Assembly: GCA_943324745.2 (NCBI GenBank)
Contig: CALPMT020000026.1
Coordinates: 1 to 41,956 of the forward strand
Reading direction: 5' to 3'
From: Chitinophaga pinensis
GTDB taxonomy: Bacteria; Bacteroidota; Bacteroidia; Flavobacteriales_D; Crocinitomicaceae
DNA length: 41,956 nucleotides
Part shown: positions 1-7,550 of the stretch, piece after piece
Position numbering within the stretch: position 1 is the stretch's first letter
How the letters are laid out: each line of letters begins with the position of its first letter
The notes under the pieces: model-generated
Seen by the model: the letters and a program-made list of their open reading frames with translations, nothing else
Databases searched by the model: none
Told to the model about the DNA's origin: nothing
Program-made: the position numbers and the translations under genes

Positions 1-1
1 A

Positions 2-760
2 TATTTTAGCGCAGAGATTTCTGAGAAATGGACGTATTATGTGTTTGGAGGACGCAGTGTAAATCTAATTTTATTAGATTAAATCTTTCAATTCAACTGC
101 AACAATTCATTATTTGACAAAGTCAAATAAACTCTGCGTCCTCCAAAACGCTTGAATGTCAAGAACTCCAAATCCTCTGCGATAATTTTCTAACTCAAAT
201 ATAAAACAATATCTCATGTATTTTAGCGCAGAGATTTCTGAGAAATAGACTTGTTTTGTGTTTGGAGAACGCAGAGTTAATCTAATTTTATTAGATTACT
301 AAAATCTTTCAATTCAACTTCAAAAATTCATTATTTGACAAAGTCAAATTAAACTCTGCGTCCTCCAAAACGCTTGAATGTCAAGAACTCCAAATCCTCT
401 GCGATAATTTTCTAACTCAAATATAAAACAATATCTCATGTATTTTAGCGCAGAGATTTCTGAGAAATGGACGTATTATGTGTTTGAGAACGCAGAGTTA
501 ATCTGATTTCATCAGATTGTTATAAGTAAAACCCAATACCAATCCCTAAAAATTTGACACAGTCAAATTAAACTCTGTGAACTCCAATACGAATGAACGT
601 CAAGTACTCCATATCCTCTGCGATAATTTACAATCTCAAATATCAAAAAATATCACCTATTTTTTAGCACAGAGATTTCTGAAAAATGAACATTTTTTTT
701 GTGTTTAGAGGTCAAGAACTCCAAATCCGCTGCGATAATAAACACTCAATAATATCACAT
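2..760. repeat. Tandem array of a ~219-bp structured repeat (3 full copies plus 1 deleted copy)
   Basis: Units begin at 2, 219, 441 and 658, each starting TATTTTAGC (TATTTTTTAGC in the last), giving periods of 217, 222 and 217 bp. Units 1 and 2 are nearly identical; unit 3 is diverged; unit 4 has lost about 110 internal bases and ends near 760. Each full unit is self-complementary. In unit 1, CGCAGAG (10-16) pairs with CTCTGCG (175-181); TTTGGAGGACGCAG (44-57) pairs perfectly with 134-147; inside that are hairpins at 62-80 and 112-128, with smaller ones at 17-29 and 151-163. I see no ORF in the array. It may be a mobile intergenic repeat, a source of structured RNA, or a cruciform-forming element. 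The window starts inside or at the edge of the array, so the copy number may be higher. Confidence 0.9.
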
Positions 761-829
761 TACACCAAAAAACTTACCTTGAATTCTAATATAATTACAA
801 TGTGTTTTTTTGAAATATTTTAAATTTAC

Positions 830-846
830 TATCATTTGAAATGATA
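830..846. promoter_or_regulatory. 17-bp perfect palindrome upstream of the GxxExxY gene
   Basis: TATCATTT, a central G, then AAATGATA: two perfect 8-bp arms centred on 838, about 40 bp before the ATG at 888. It could be an operator for a dimeric regulator or part of the upstream repeat region. No clear TAnnTTTG box is present nearby. Function is inferred from symmetry only. Confidence 0.35.
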
Positions 847-887
847 TATTTCACTATCTTAAATAGATGATTAATTAAATAAAAACT

Positions 888-1268
888 ATGGAAGACAAAG
901 AAATTACAAGTATAATAATAGGATCAGCAATTAAAATTCATAAAAAAATCGGACCGGGAGTATTAGAAAATGTTTACAAAGAATGTTTGTTTTATGAATT
1001 AAAAAAAGCAGGATTAAAAGTTCAAAAAGAAGTGACTTTACCGATAAACTATGTTGATTTACATTTAGAATATGGTTACAGAATTGATATCCTTGTTGAA
1101 GATAGAATTATCCTAGAATTAAAAACTGTTGAATATTTAAATGATAAACATTTAGCTCAAATATTGACCTACCTTAGACTATCAGAAAATAAACTTGGAT
1201 TATTAATAAACTTCAACGAACCACTGATAAAAAATGGAATTAAACGAGTAGTTAATCATTATTGTTAG
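888..1268 (+). CDS. GxxExxY family protein (PD-(D/E)XK nuclease-like)
   Basis: This 126-residue protein carries the family signature G24-V-L-E27-N-V-Y30. A PD-(D/E)XK-like core follows: D67 in the RIDILV strand, then E77-L-K79, and a helix with Q91 and Y95. The family is common in Bacteroidota, usually as a stand-alone gene of about 125-135 residues, so this copy looks full length. Its biochemical role is not established; nuclease activity is inferred from the fold. It lies about 130 bp downstream of the 219-bp repeat array and converges on the helicase gene with a 9-bp gap. The start ATG follows an A-rich stretch typical of this phylum, with no Shine-Dalgarno. Family assignment is secure, function is not. 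Confidence 0.88.
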   Translation: MEDKEITSIIIGSAIKIHKKIGPGVLENVYKECLFYELKKAGLKVQKEVTLPINYVDLHLEYGYRIDILVEDRIILELKTVEYLNDKHLAQILTYLRLSENKLGLLINFNEPLIKNGIKRVVNHYC

Positions 1269-1277
1269 AATCTAACT

Positions 1278-2696
1278 TCATTCTCCAAAAAACTCCTTGT
1301 GAAAGTTCACTAAAAACAACTTTTCACTTGCTCGTGTAAATCCAGTATATAACCATCTAAAAAAGGGCTGATCCAACATCTCTTCGCTCAAATAATCATG
1401 GTCTAAAAATACAACTGGCCATTGTCCTCCTTGTGATTTATGACAGGTAACAGCATACGCATACTTGATTTGCAAAGCATTGAAATACGGATTTTTAGTA
1501 ATCAATTCGTACCGTTTCTTTTGATTGCGTTCGTAGCTATATTCTTGCTCTAAGGCAAAGAATAACTTCTTCATTTCCGAACGAGGTAAATTGGGAGTTT
1601 CAATAGATAAGGTATCCAACATCAAAACCACTTCAAAATCACCTATCGATGGATAATCGATTAATTCCACACGCGCAGTAACAAACGTAAAACCATACAA
1701 GGTTTCTTGACGAATGATTCGGTTCAACTTCAACATCTCACCGTTTGCGATGAAACCAGCCTCCGAACTTTCTTCCAACCAAAAATAATTATTGCGAACC
1801 ACCATCAATCGATCGCCACCACTCAACTCCTCTTCACGGTATAAAATGCGATTGCGCACATTCTGATTATACAAATTCGCTCGTTTATTAGACTTGGTGA
1901 TTATCATCACATCATCAAAACTATAATCCGAATAAGCACGTTCTAATTCATCTTGTAACTCATCTCCTTGTAAACGTACCACATCTTTTTGTCCAATAAT
2001 CTCTAACACAGGAAACTTCTCGCCTTGGTAATTCCTCAGCTTACTCGCATTTAACAAAATATCCGATTCCAACGATTGTCGTACGACTTCTGTTAATCGT
2101 GCATCGTGCAATTGGATGGAAAAGAAATTGGCTTGCATGTAACGCAAGTCAAGCGCTGGTGAATAATCACTCCCAACCGGTGGTAATTGTCCTTCATCCC
2201 CAACTAATATCAACTTACATCCTTCCCCAGAAAACACAAACTCAAGCAAATCCGATAACAAATTACGACTAACTCCTCCTCCATCGTTTGAAACCGTATG
2301 TTCCCCGATCATCGACGCTTCATCCACAATAAACACCGTGTGTTTGTGTAAGTTTGGACTAACAACTAATTGAATAATTCCTCCAGCCTGTGTTTGTTTT
2401 CGGTAGATTTTTTTATGTATGGTGAGTACTTGCTTTTTAGCACGCGACGACAATACCTTTGCTGCACGACCCGTAGGAGCCATCAAAAAGGTTTTTAACT
2501 TCAACTCGGTCATTGCTTGTATATAAGCTCCTACCAAAGTTGTTTTTCCTGTTCCAGCATATCCACTCAAAATAAATGTTGGATAACGAGCTTCCTCCAA
2601 AGTGAAATTCACCAATTTCGAAATCGTTGTCGCTTGCTGCTTCGTTGGAGTCAAGGAAAAATGATCGTATATGGTGGATTTGAGGGTTTGTTTCAT
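1278..2696 (-). CDS. RecD/Dda-like superfamily 1 DNA helicase
   Basis: The 472-residue protein is a superfamily 1 helicase. The Walker A motif GYAGTGKT is at 45-52 and Walker B VDEAS at 124-128. A VGDEGQLPPVG motif III lies near 165. The C-terminal UvrD_C_2 region has TCHKSQGGQW and the YTGFTRASEKL motif VI near 450. Such short RecD-like helicases resemble phage T4 Dda and act 5' to 3' in DNA repair or replication restart; that role is inferred from the family. The ATG overlaps the upstream gene's stop in an ATGA arrangement, so the two are probably translationally coupled. It is the last gene of the minus-strand cluster beginning with the CBS-domain enzyme. Confidence 0.9.
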   Translation of the reverse strand: MKQTLKSTIYDHFSLTPTKQQATTISKLVNFTLEEARYPTFILSGYAGTGKTTLVGAYIQAMTELKLKTFLMAPTGRAAKVLSSRAKKQVLTIHKKIYRKQTQAGGIIQLVVSPNLHKHTVFIVDEASMIGEHTVSNDGGGVSRNLLSDLLEFVFSGEGCKLILVGDEGQLPPVGSDYSPALDLRYMQANFFSIQLHDARLTEVVRQSLESDILLNASKLRNYQGEKFPVLEIIGQKDVVRLQGDELQDELERAYSDYSFDDVMIITKSNKRANLYNQNVRNRILYREEELSGGDRLMVVRNNYFWLEESSEAGFIANGEMLKLNRIIRQETLYGFTFVTARVELIDYPSIGDFEVVLMLDTLSIETPNLPRSEMKKLFFALEQEYSYERNQKKRYELITKNPYFNALQIKYAYAVTCHKSQGGQWPVVFLDHDYLSEEMLDQPFFRWLYTGFTRASEKLFLVNFHKEFFGE

Positions 2697-3481
2697 GATA
2701 TGTCACTCGTCAATTCGTCACACGTCACTCTAAAATATTCTACACTTTTCTTCAACCTCGATCCATACCAAGAGAACATCTCTCCATCCACCAATTTTAT
2801 TGTTGCATTTGGAAAAATAGCTTTTAATTCTTCTAAATGTTTTTCTTTGAATGGATAAGGTTCCGAACTTAAAAAAACAACATTAGGATTTAATTCACCT
2901 ATGTTGTCAAGTGTTGGATAACGAGTCTCATTTTCTAATACATTCGTAAAACTACATCGCTTTAGCATCTCATCAATGAAAGTATCTTTAGCAACTCCAA
3001 TGTAAGGTTTACGCCAAATTAAATAGAGTACGGTTTTAGAAAAATTTACTGGTTTAAACGAATCAAATTGTTCACGAATGGATTGAACTAATTTCGACGT
3101 TTCTTCTTTCTTTTCGACGATTTCTCCAATCGAACTCATCATTTCAAGCGCATCTTCCAAATTGAAAATATCACTCATCCATACCGGTGCGATTTCACGC
3201 AACGCCTCGATGTCTTCTTTGGTGTTTTCTTCTTTATTTCCTATAATAAAGTCAGGTTGTAAACTTCTTACTTTTTCAATATCTACATTTTTTGTTCCAC
3301 CAATAAGAACTTTTGTTTTTAGCCAATGTGATGGATAAATACAAAATTTAGTAATACCAACCACTTCCTCCTCCAAACCGATGTCGTGTAAAAACTCCGT
3401 TTGGGAGGGTACTAACGAAACAATCCTCTTAGGTTTTGACACTAAGAGGATTGTTGAATTTAATTGGTCTATGTATTGCAT
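2693..3481 (-). CDS. BtuF-like helical-backbone metal/cobalamin-binding protein without signal peptide
   Basis: This protein of about 262 residues belongs to the periplasmic-binding-protein-like family of BtuF and siderophore-binding proteins. It has the start PKRIVSLVPSQTEFL, then GLEEEVVGITKFC, and a second lobe with ATIKLVDGEMFSWYG near the end. Normally such proteins deliver a metal chelate or cobalamin to an ABC importer from outside the inner membrane. Here there is no hydrophobic signal sequence and no lipobox, and no permease or ATPase gene is adjacent. An in-frame ATG at 3490 would overlap the upstream stop by 8 bp; I prefer 3481, one base after that stop, because family members start just before the Asp-Gln-Leu segment. 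The 3' end overlaps the helicase start by 4 bp. Ligand unknown. Confidence 0.8.
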   Translation of the reverse strand: MQYIDQLNSTILLVSKPKRIVSLVPSQTEFLHDIGLEEEVVGITKFCIYPSHWLKTKVLIGGTKNVDIEKVRSLQPDFIIGNKEENTKEDIEALREIAPVWMSDIFNLEDALEMMSSIGEIVEKKEETSKLVQSIREQFDSFKPVNFSKTVLYLIWRKPYIGVAKDTFIDEMLKRCSFTNVLENETRYPTLDNIGELNPNVVFLSSEPYPFKEKHLEELKAIFPNATIKLVDGEMFSWYGSRLKKSVEYFRVTCDELTSDIS

Positions 3482-3482
3482 T

Positions 3483-4844
3483 TTATGCAAACGAATTGAT
3501 TACATCTTGACGTGTTACAATATGATAACCTCCTTTCGCTAACTCTACAAGTACGGCTGGAGTATCTTTATTAATCAATTTTGAAACTTCTTCAATGCTT
3601 GTATTTTCCTTAACAATTGGGAAAGGTTTTTGCATAATAGAAGAAATTGGTGCATTAATCATATCTGGATTCTCTACCAAAAATTGGTAAGTATGTGAAT
3701 CATTTAACGACCCAACAAACATATCGTCTTTCATTACAGGTATTTGAGAAATAGAGAATTTACGCATTTTAGCAACCGCATGCGAAACTAATTCTTCTGC
3801 ATAAACTGCAACTAAAGATTTATCCGAATGCTCTTGAATTAAATCTCCTGCAGTAGTATGTTTCTCATCCAAGAACCCTCTTTCACGCATCCAATCGTCG
3901 TTAAACATTTTTCCTACGTAACGAGAACCATGGTCATGGAATAAAACAACCACTACATCTTTTTCTGTTAATTCACCAGACATTTGTAACAATCCTTTGA
4001 TAGCAGAACCAGCAGAGTTACCTACAAAAATTCCTTCTTCACGTGCCAAACGACGTGTGTAAACCGCAGCATCTTTATCTGTTACTTTTTCAAAATGATC
4101 AATTACAGAGAAATCTACGTTTGCTGGTAAAATATCTTCTCCGATTCCTTCTGTAATATATGGATATATCTCGTTTTTATCGAAAATCCCAGTTTCGTGG
4201 TATTTCTTAAAAACAGAACCATACGTATCAATTCCCCAAATTTTAATGTTTGGATTTTTCTCTTTCAAATATTTTCCAATTCCAGAAATAGTTCCACCTG
4301 TTCCAACACCTACTATGAAATGTGTTATTTTACCCTCCGTTTGTTCCCAAATTTCTGGTCCAGTTTGCTCGTAATGAGCAGTACGATTAGATAAATTATC
4401 ATACTGATTCACATACCAAGAATTAGGAATCTCTTTTGCCAATCTTCTAGAAACTTGGTAGTAAGAACGTGGATCTTCTGGTTCAACTGCCGTTGGACAA
4501 ACCACCACCTCTGCACCAACTGCACGAAGAATATCCATTTTTTCTTTAGATTGTTTGTCATTCAAAACACAAATCAATTTGTACCCTTTAATAATAGCTC
4601 CTAAAGCCAATCCCATACCTGTATTTCCAGAAGTACCTTCAATAATTGTTCCTCCTGGTTTAAGAAGCCCTGATTTCTCAGCATCCTCTATCATTTTAAC
4701 CGCCATACGGTCTTTCACTGAATTGCCAGGATTCGTAGTCTCTACTTTCGCTAAGACTAACGCTTTTACATCTTTCGTTAATACGTTTAATTTAACAAGT
4801 GGTGTATTCCCAATTGTCTCTAAAATGTTATTGTAATATTTCAT
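3483..4844 (-). CDS. PLP-dependent cysteine synthase / cystathionine beta-synthase with CBS domain pair
   Basis: This 453-residue fold-type II PLP enzyme has its Schiff-base lysine K44 in NSVKDR, the substrate-binding loop GTSGNTG at 70-76 and the phosphate-binding loop GTGGT at 181-185. Residues from about 330 onward form two CBS motifs (the second contains MQKPFPIVKENTSIEEV). This matches cystathionine beta-synthase-like enzymes that make cystathionine or cysteine from serine or O-acetylserine and a thiol. There is no N-terminal haem domain. The CBS pair usually binds an adenosyl ligand and regulates activity. It is the first gene of a three-gene cluster with the binding protein and the helicase. 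Which thiol substrate it uses cannot be told from the sequence. Confidence 0.92.
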   Translation of the reverse strand: MKYYNNILETIGNTPLVKLNVLTKDVKALVLAKVETTNPGNSVKDRMAVKMIEDAEKSGLLKPGGTIIEGTSGNTGMGLALGAIIKGYKLICVLNDKQSKEKMDILRAVGAEVVVCPTAVEPEDPRSYYQVSRRLAKEIPNSWYVNQYDNLSNRTAHYEQTGPEIWEQTEGKITHFIVGVGTGGTISGIGKYLKEKNPNIKIWGIDTYGSVFKKYHETGIFDKNEIYPYITEGIGEDILPANVDFSVIDHFEKVTDKDAAVYTRRLAREEGIFVGNSAGSAIKGLLQMSGELTEKDVVVVLFHDHGSRYVGKMFNDDWMRERGFLDEKHTTAGDLIQEHSDKSLVAVYAEELVSHAVAKMRKFSISQIPVMKDDMFVGSLNDSHTYQFLVENPDMINAPISSIMQKPFPIVKENTSIEEVSKLINKDTPAVLVELAKGGYHIVTRQDVINSFA

Positions 4845-4867
4845 ATCGTTAATTTATTATTATTAGT

Positions 4868-4944
4868 TGTCCGGTTGAGCGAAGTCGAAACCTATTTGTC
4901 CTGTTGAGCGAAGTCGTAACGTCTGGTTGAGTTGAGTCGAAACC
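4868..4944. repeat. Three imperfect copies of a GTTGAGCGAAGTCG intergenic repeat
   Basis: Copies lie at about 4868-4892, 4897-4920 and 4921-4944. Each reads GTCC/T, then GTTGAG, then (C/T)(G/T)(A/G)AGTCG(A/T)AAC, ending CC in copies 1 and 3. Spacing between TTGA cores is 29 then 23 bp. They fill most of the 120-bp gap between the methyltransferase and the CBS-domain enzyme. Similar TTCGACTTCGCTCAACC sequences are scattered in many Bacteroidota genomes (recalled, not searched). Function unknown. Confidence 0.75.
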
Positions 4945-4964
4945 CTATTCTTCAGTGAGCCTTT

Positions 4965-5738
4965 CTAAGACTTTTTCGCTACATATAATACTTCTTCAGG
5001 TATCAATCTGTAACGCTCAATCGTTTCATTCGAAAAATATTGTTTAGGATCATATTCAGTTACTTCAAATCCAACGCTACGTAGCCAATCTGGATAATCC
5101 AATCCAAATAAGCGAACGTGATCATACTGCCAAAAATGTTTTTCACGTTCCTCAGGACTAGTAATCGTCGGATCTTCGTATGTCGTATCTCGTGATCTAT
5201 CTTGTGGAACTTGCATAATCCCAAATCCTCCATTTTTTAACACTCGATACAATTCGCTCATACATTGTTTTGCATCATCCACATGCTCCAATACGTGATT
5301 ACAAATAACCACATCAAAACGATTTTCTTCCAGAGGAATATTGTGTAAATCAAAGTGTATGTCTGCAATTGGAGAAAGTAAATCTCCTGTTAAATAATCC
5401 AAATTCCCTTGTTTTTTAAATAAGGTATGGAAACATTGTTCTGGAGCAACGTGTAATACCTTTAATTTTTGAGAAGTAAAGAAATTCGTTTCATTCTTTA
5501 AATATAACCACATTAAACGGTGACGTTCCAAAGTCAAATCATACGGACATAAAACATTATCTCTATGCGCTACATCTGAACCATAAGACAAGAACTTACT
5601 GAATTCTTTCTGACAAACAGGACATTCAACTTTATTTCCTTTATATAGTAGTGGTGCAAATAATCTAAACACATAACTCAATCGAATTAAGATTGGTCTC
5701 GGTAAAGTATTCAATAAAAATTTATAAAACTTCTTCAT
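4965..5738 (-). CDS. Class I SAM-dependent methyltransferase with N-terminal Cys motif
   Basis: The product is about 257 residues when started at the ATG at 5738, two bases after the upstream stop; an in-frame start at 5774 would overlap the M61 peptidase gene by 34 bp. Near the N-terminus is CPVCQKEF and later CPYD, a possible zinc knuckle or recognition segment. The methyltransferase core has a divergent motif I (VLHVAPEQ) and a clear Methyltransf_11 segment CNHVLEHVDDAKQCMSELYR followed by LKNGG. The substrate is unknown; related proteins include glycan and small-molecule methyltransferases. It follows valS and the M61 peptidase in one minus-strand run. Confidence 0.82.
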   Translation of the reverse strand: MKKFYKFLLNTLPRPILIRLSYVFRLFAPLLYKGNKVECPVCQKEFSKFLSYGSDVAHRDNVLCPYDLTLERHRLMWLYLKNETNFFTSQKLKVLHVAPEQCFHTLFKKQGNLDYLTGDLLSPIADIHFDLHNIPLEENRFDVVICNHVLEHVDDAKQCMSELYRVLKNGGFGIMQVPQDRSRDTTYEDPTITSPEEREKHFWQYDHVRLFGLDYPDWLRSVGFEVTEYDPKQYFSNETIERYRLIPEEVLYVAKKS

Positions 5739-5740
5739 AC

Positions 5741-7531
5741 TTATTTTGTAATTGTTCTTAACCAATACGAACAATATTGTGTATTCGTACTTGATGAATT
5801 AATAGACATTTTATATACTGGTATTTCAATTTCCCCCATTTTACAGATAATTTCCATCAAAATTTGATCTCTTGAAACAAATAAATTGAATTCATCTCCC
5901 TTTTTTAAGGCAGACAAACTACCTTCTATTGCTTCTCCGTCAACTCTAAATCCATTAAAACCAATAATTTCATCATTTACGCTGACCCCTGCATTTTCTG
6001 CTTCTGAGTTGGTACGTATGGTTTTTACAATTGGTGCACCATCTTTTGAATAACTCATACCAAAATAAGGTTTCTTAACTCCAATATAATCAACATTGAC
6101 TCCTATTTCGTTAAATATTTCCTTGTAATTTGGAACTTTAGTGTCGTAAATGTAATTCATTAAGAATTGATGCATATCCTCACCCATAAAATCAGTAAGT
6201 ACATCTTCAAACTCCTCCTCTGTAAATCCTCGAGCTTTGTGTTTGTAAAACTTATAGTACAACAAACGCATGAAATCATCTAAACATTTTGAACCTTCAA
6301 ATTTCGTGATAATTTTCGCGTCTAAAACAGCACCAATCAACTGTCCTCTAGAATAATAAGTCATAGTAGTATTTGCAGAATTTTCATTCGGTCTGTATCC
6401 TTTAATCCAAGCATCAAAACTTGCATGTGCAACCGGCTGAACGCGAGAACCTTCCGAACCCTCTACATAATTTAATATGGAATTTATTTTTTGGATGTAT
6501 TCTTGTTCGGTTAAATATCCTGCACGACGCATTAATAGTTCATCATAATAACTTGTAAATCCCTCCATTACCCACAACATAGTCGTGTAATTTTCTTGGT
6601 CGTAATTAAAAGGACCTAATTCAATCGGACGAATACGTTTCACATTCCATAAATGGAAATATTCATGTGCCACTAAGGATAAAAAATCCATGTATTCTTT
6701 TCCTTGGTACCCCCAACGACTTACACTTAATGTAGATGAATTCATATGCTCCAACCCTCCTTGTCCATCAGTCACATTATGAATGATAAATGTGTAATTC
6801 TTATTTGGATTTTCACCAATGACAGAAGTTGCTGTTTCAACCACATGCTTCATATCTTTTTTCAACTTTTCTGGATCATAATTTCCAACACCATAAATAG
6901 CAACAGTATGTTTTACTCCAGAAGCAGTAAAATCAAAAACATCCTGGTTACCAATTTCAATCGGACAATCTACTAAATGATCATAATTTACGAAAGCATA
7001 CGTCTTTGCATTTTCGTAACGAATGGAATCTTTTGCCTTTGGAAGTGCTGTTGAAATTACATTAAAGTCTTCATGAGGATAAATATCTAATTTCCCTCCA
7101 GTTTCTTTTTCTCCATCTACATACATGAATATAGAAGAACCACTAACAAAACCATGACTTTGATCTAAGAAACTCGTACGAACTGACAATTCAAAGGAAT
7201 ATACCTCATAATTGATTTTCACATCATTTACCCCCTTTACATGAATTCTCCAGGTATTTTTTGAAGTTTTTACAACATCTAATTTATTCCCTTTTTCGTC
7301 TTTTGCTATTACTAGATTTACATTTTTAGAAAATTCACGAATCATATAAGATCCAGGTGACCAAACAGGCATTTTTATTTCTAAAAATTTGCCGGAAACT
7401 TTATTTACCTTCATTTCCACCTCAAAATAATGATTCTGTGGTTTAGGCATTTTCAATGCATAATCAATAGTAATCGCCTTAGTCGAAAATATAGAAAAAA
7501 AACAAAGTAACAATAAGCAAATCTTAAACAT
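5741..7531 (-). CDS. M61 family metallopeptidase with PDZ domain (secreted)
   Basis: I place the start at the ATG at 7531, giving 596 residues that open with a signal peptide (MFKICLLLLCFFSIFSTKA). An open frame extends upstream to 7633 but would overlap valS by 83 bp and bury the signal peptide. The M61 N-terminal beta domain contains WSPGSYMIREFSKNV. The zinc motif is HEYFH (about residues 289-293) in the family sequence AHEYFHLWNVKRIRP, and the third zinc ligand is probably the Glu of MEGFTSYY about 30 residues later. A C-terminal PDZ domain covers roughly the last 90 residues. The family includes glycyl aminopeptidases that act in the periplasm or outside. The gene starts 19 bp after valS ends. 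Confidence 0.92.
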   Translation of the reverse strand: MFKICLLLLCFFSIFSTKAITIDYALKMPKPQNHYFEVEMKVNKVSGKFLEIKMPVWSPGSYMIREFSKNVNLVIAKDEKGNKLDVVKTSKNTWRIHVKGVNDVKINYEVYSFELSVRTSFLDQSHGFVSGSSIFMYVDGEKETGGKLDIYPHEDFNVISTALPKAKDSIRYENAKTYAFVNYDHLVDCPIEIGNQDVFDFTASGVKHTVAIYGVGNYDPEKLKKDMKHVVETATSVIGENPNKNYTFIIHNVTDGQGGLEHMNSSTLSVSRWGYQGKEYMDFLSLVAHEYFHLWNVKRIRPIELGPFNYDQENYTTMLWVMEGFTSYYDELLMRRAGYLTEQEYIQKINSILNYVEGSEGSRVQPVAHASFDAWIKGYRPNENSANTTMTYYSRGQLIGAVLDAKIITKFEGSKCLDDFMRLLYYKFYKHKARGFTEEEFEDVLTDFMGEDMHQFLMNYIYDTKVPNYKEIFNEIGVNVDYIGVKKPYFGMSYSKDGAPIVKTIRTNSEAENAGVSVNDEIIGFNGFRVDGEAIEGSLSALKKGDEFNLFVSRDQILMEIICKMGEIEIPVYKMSINSSSTNTQYCSYWLRTITK

Positions 7532-7550
7532 ATTTTTCTGATTAACAGGT

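Noticed and set aside
2-760. CRISPR array
   Set aside because: Repeats are about 219 bp with no short repeat/variable spacer alternation, and no cas genes are present.
1264-1276. GTTAG-AAT-CTAAC hairpin as a terminator between the convergent GxxExxY and helicase genes
   Set aside because: Only a 5-bp stem and no T run.
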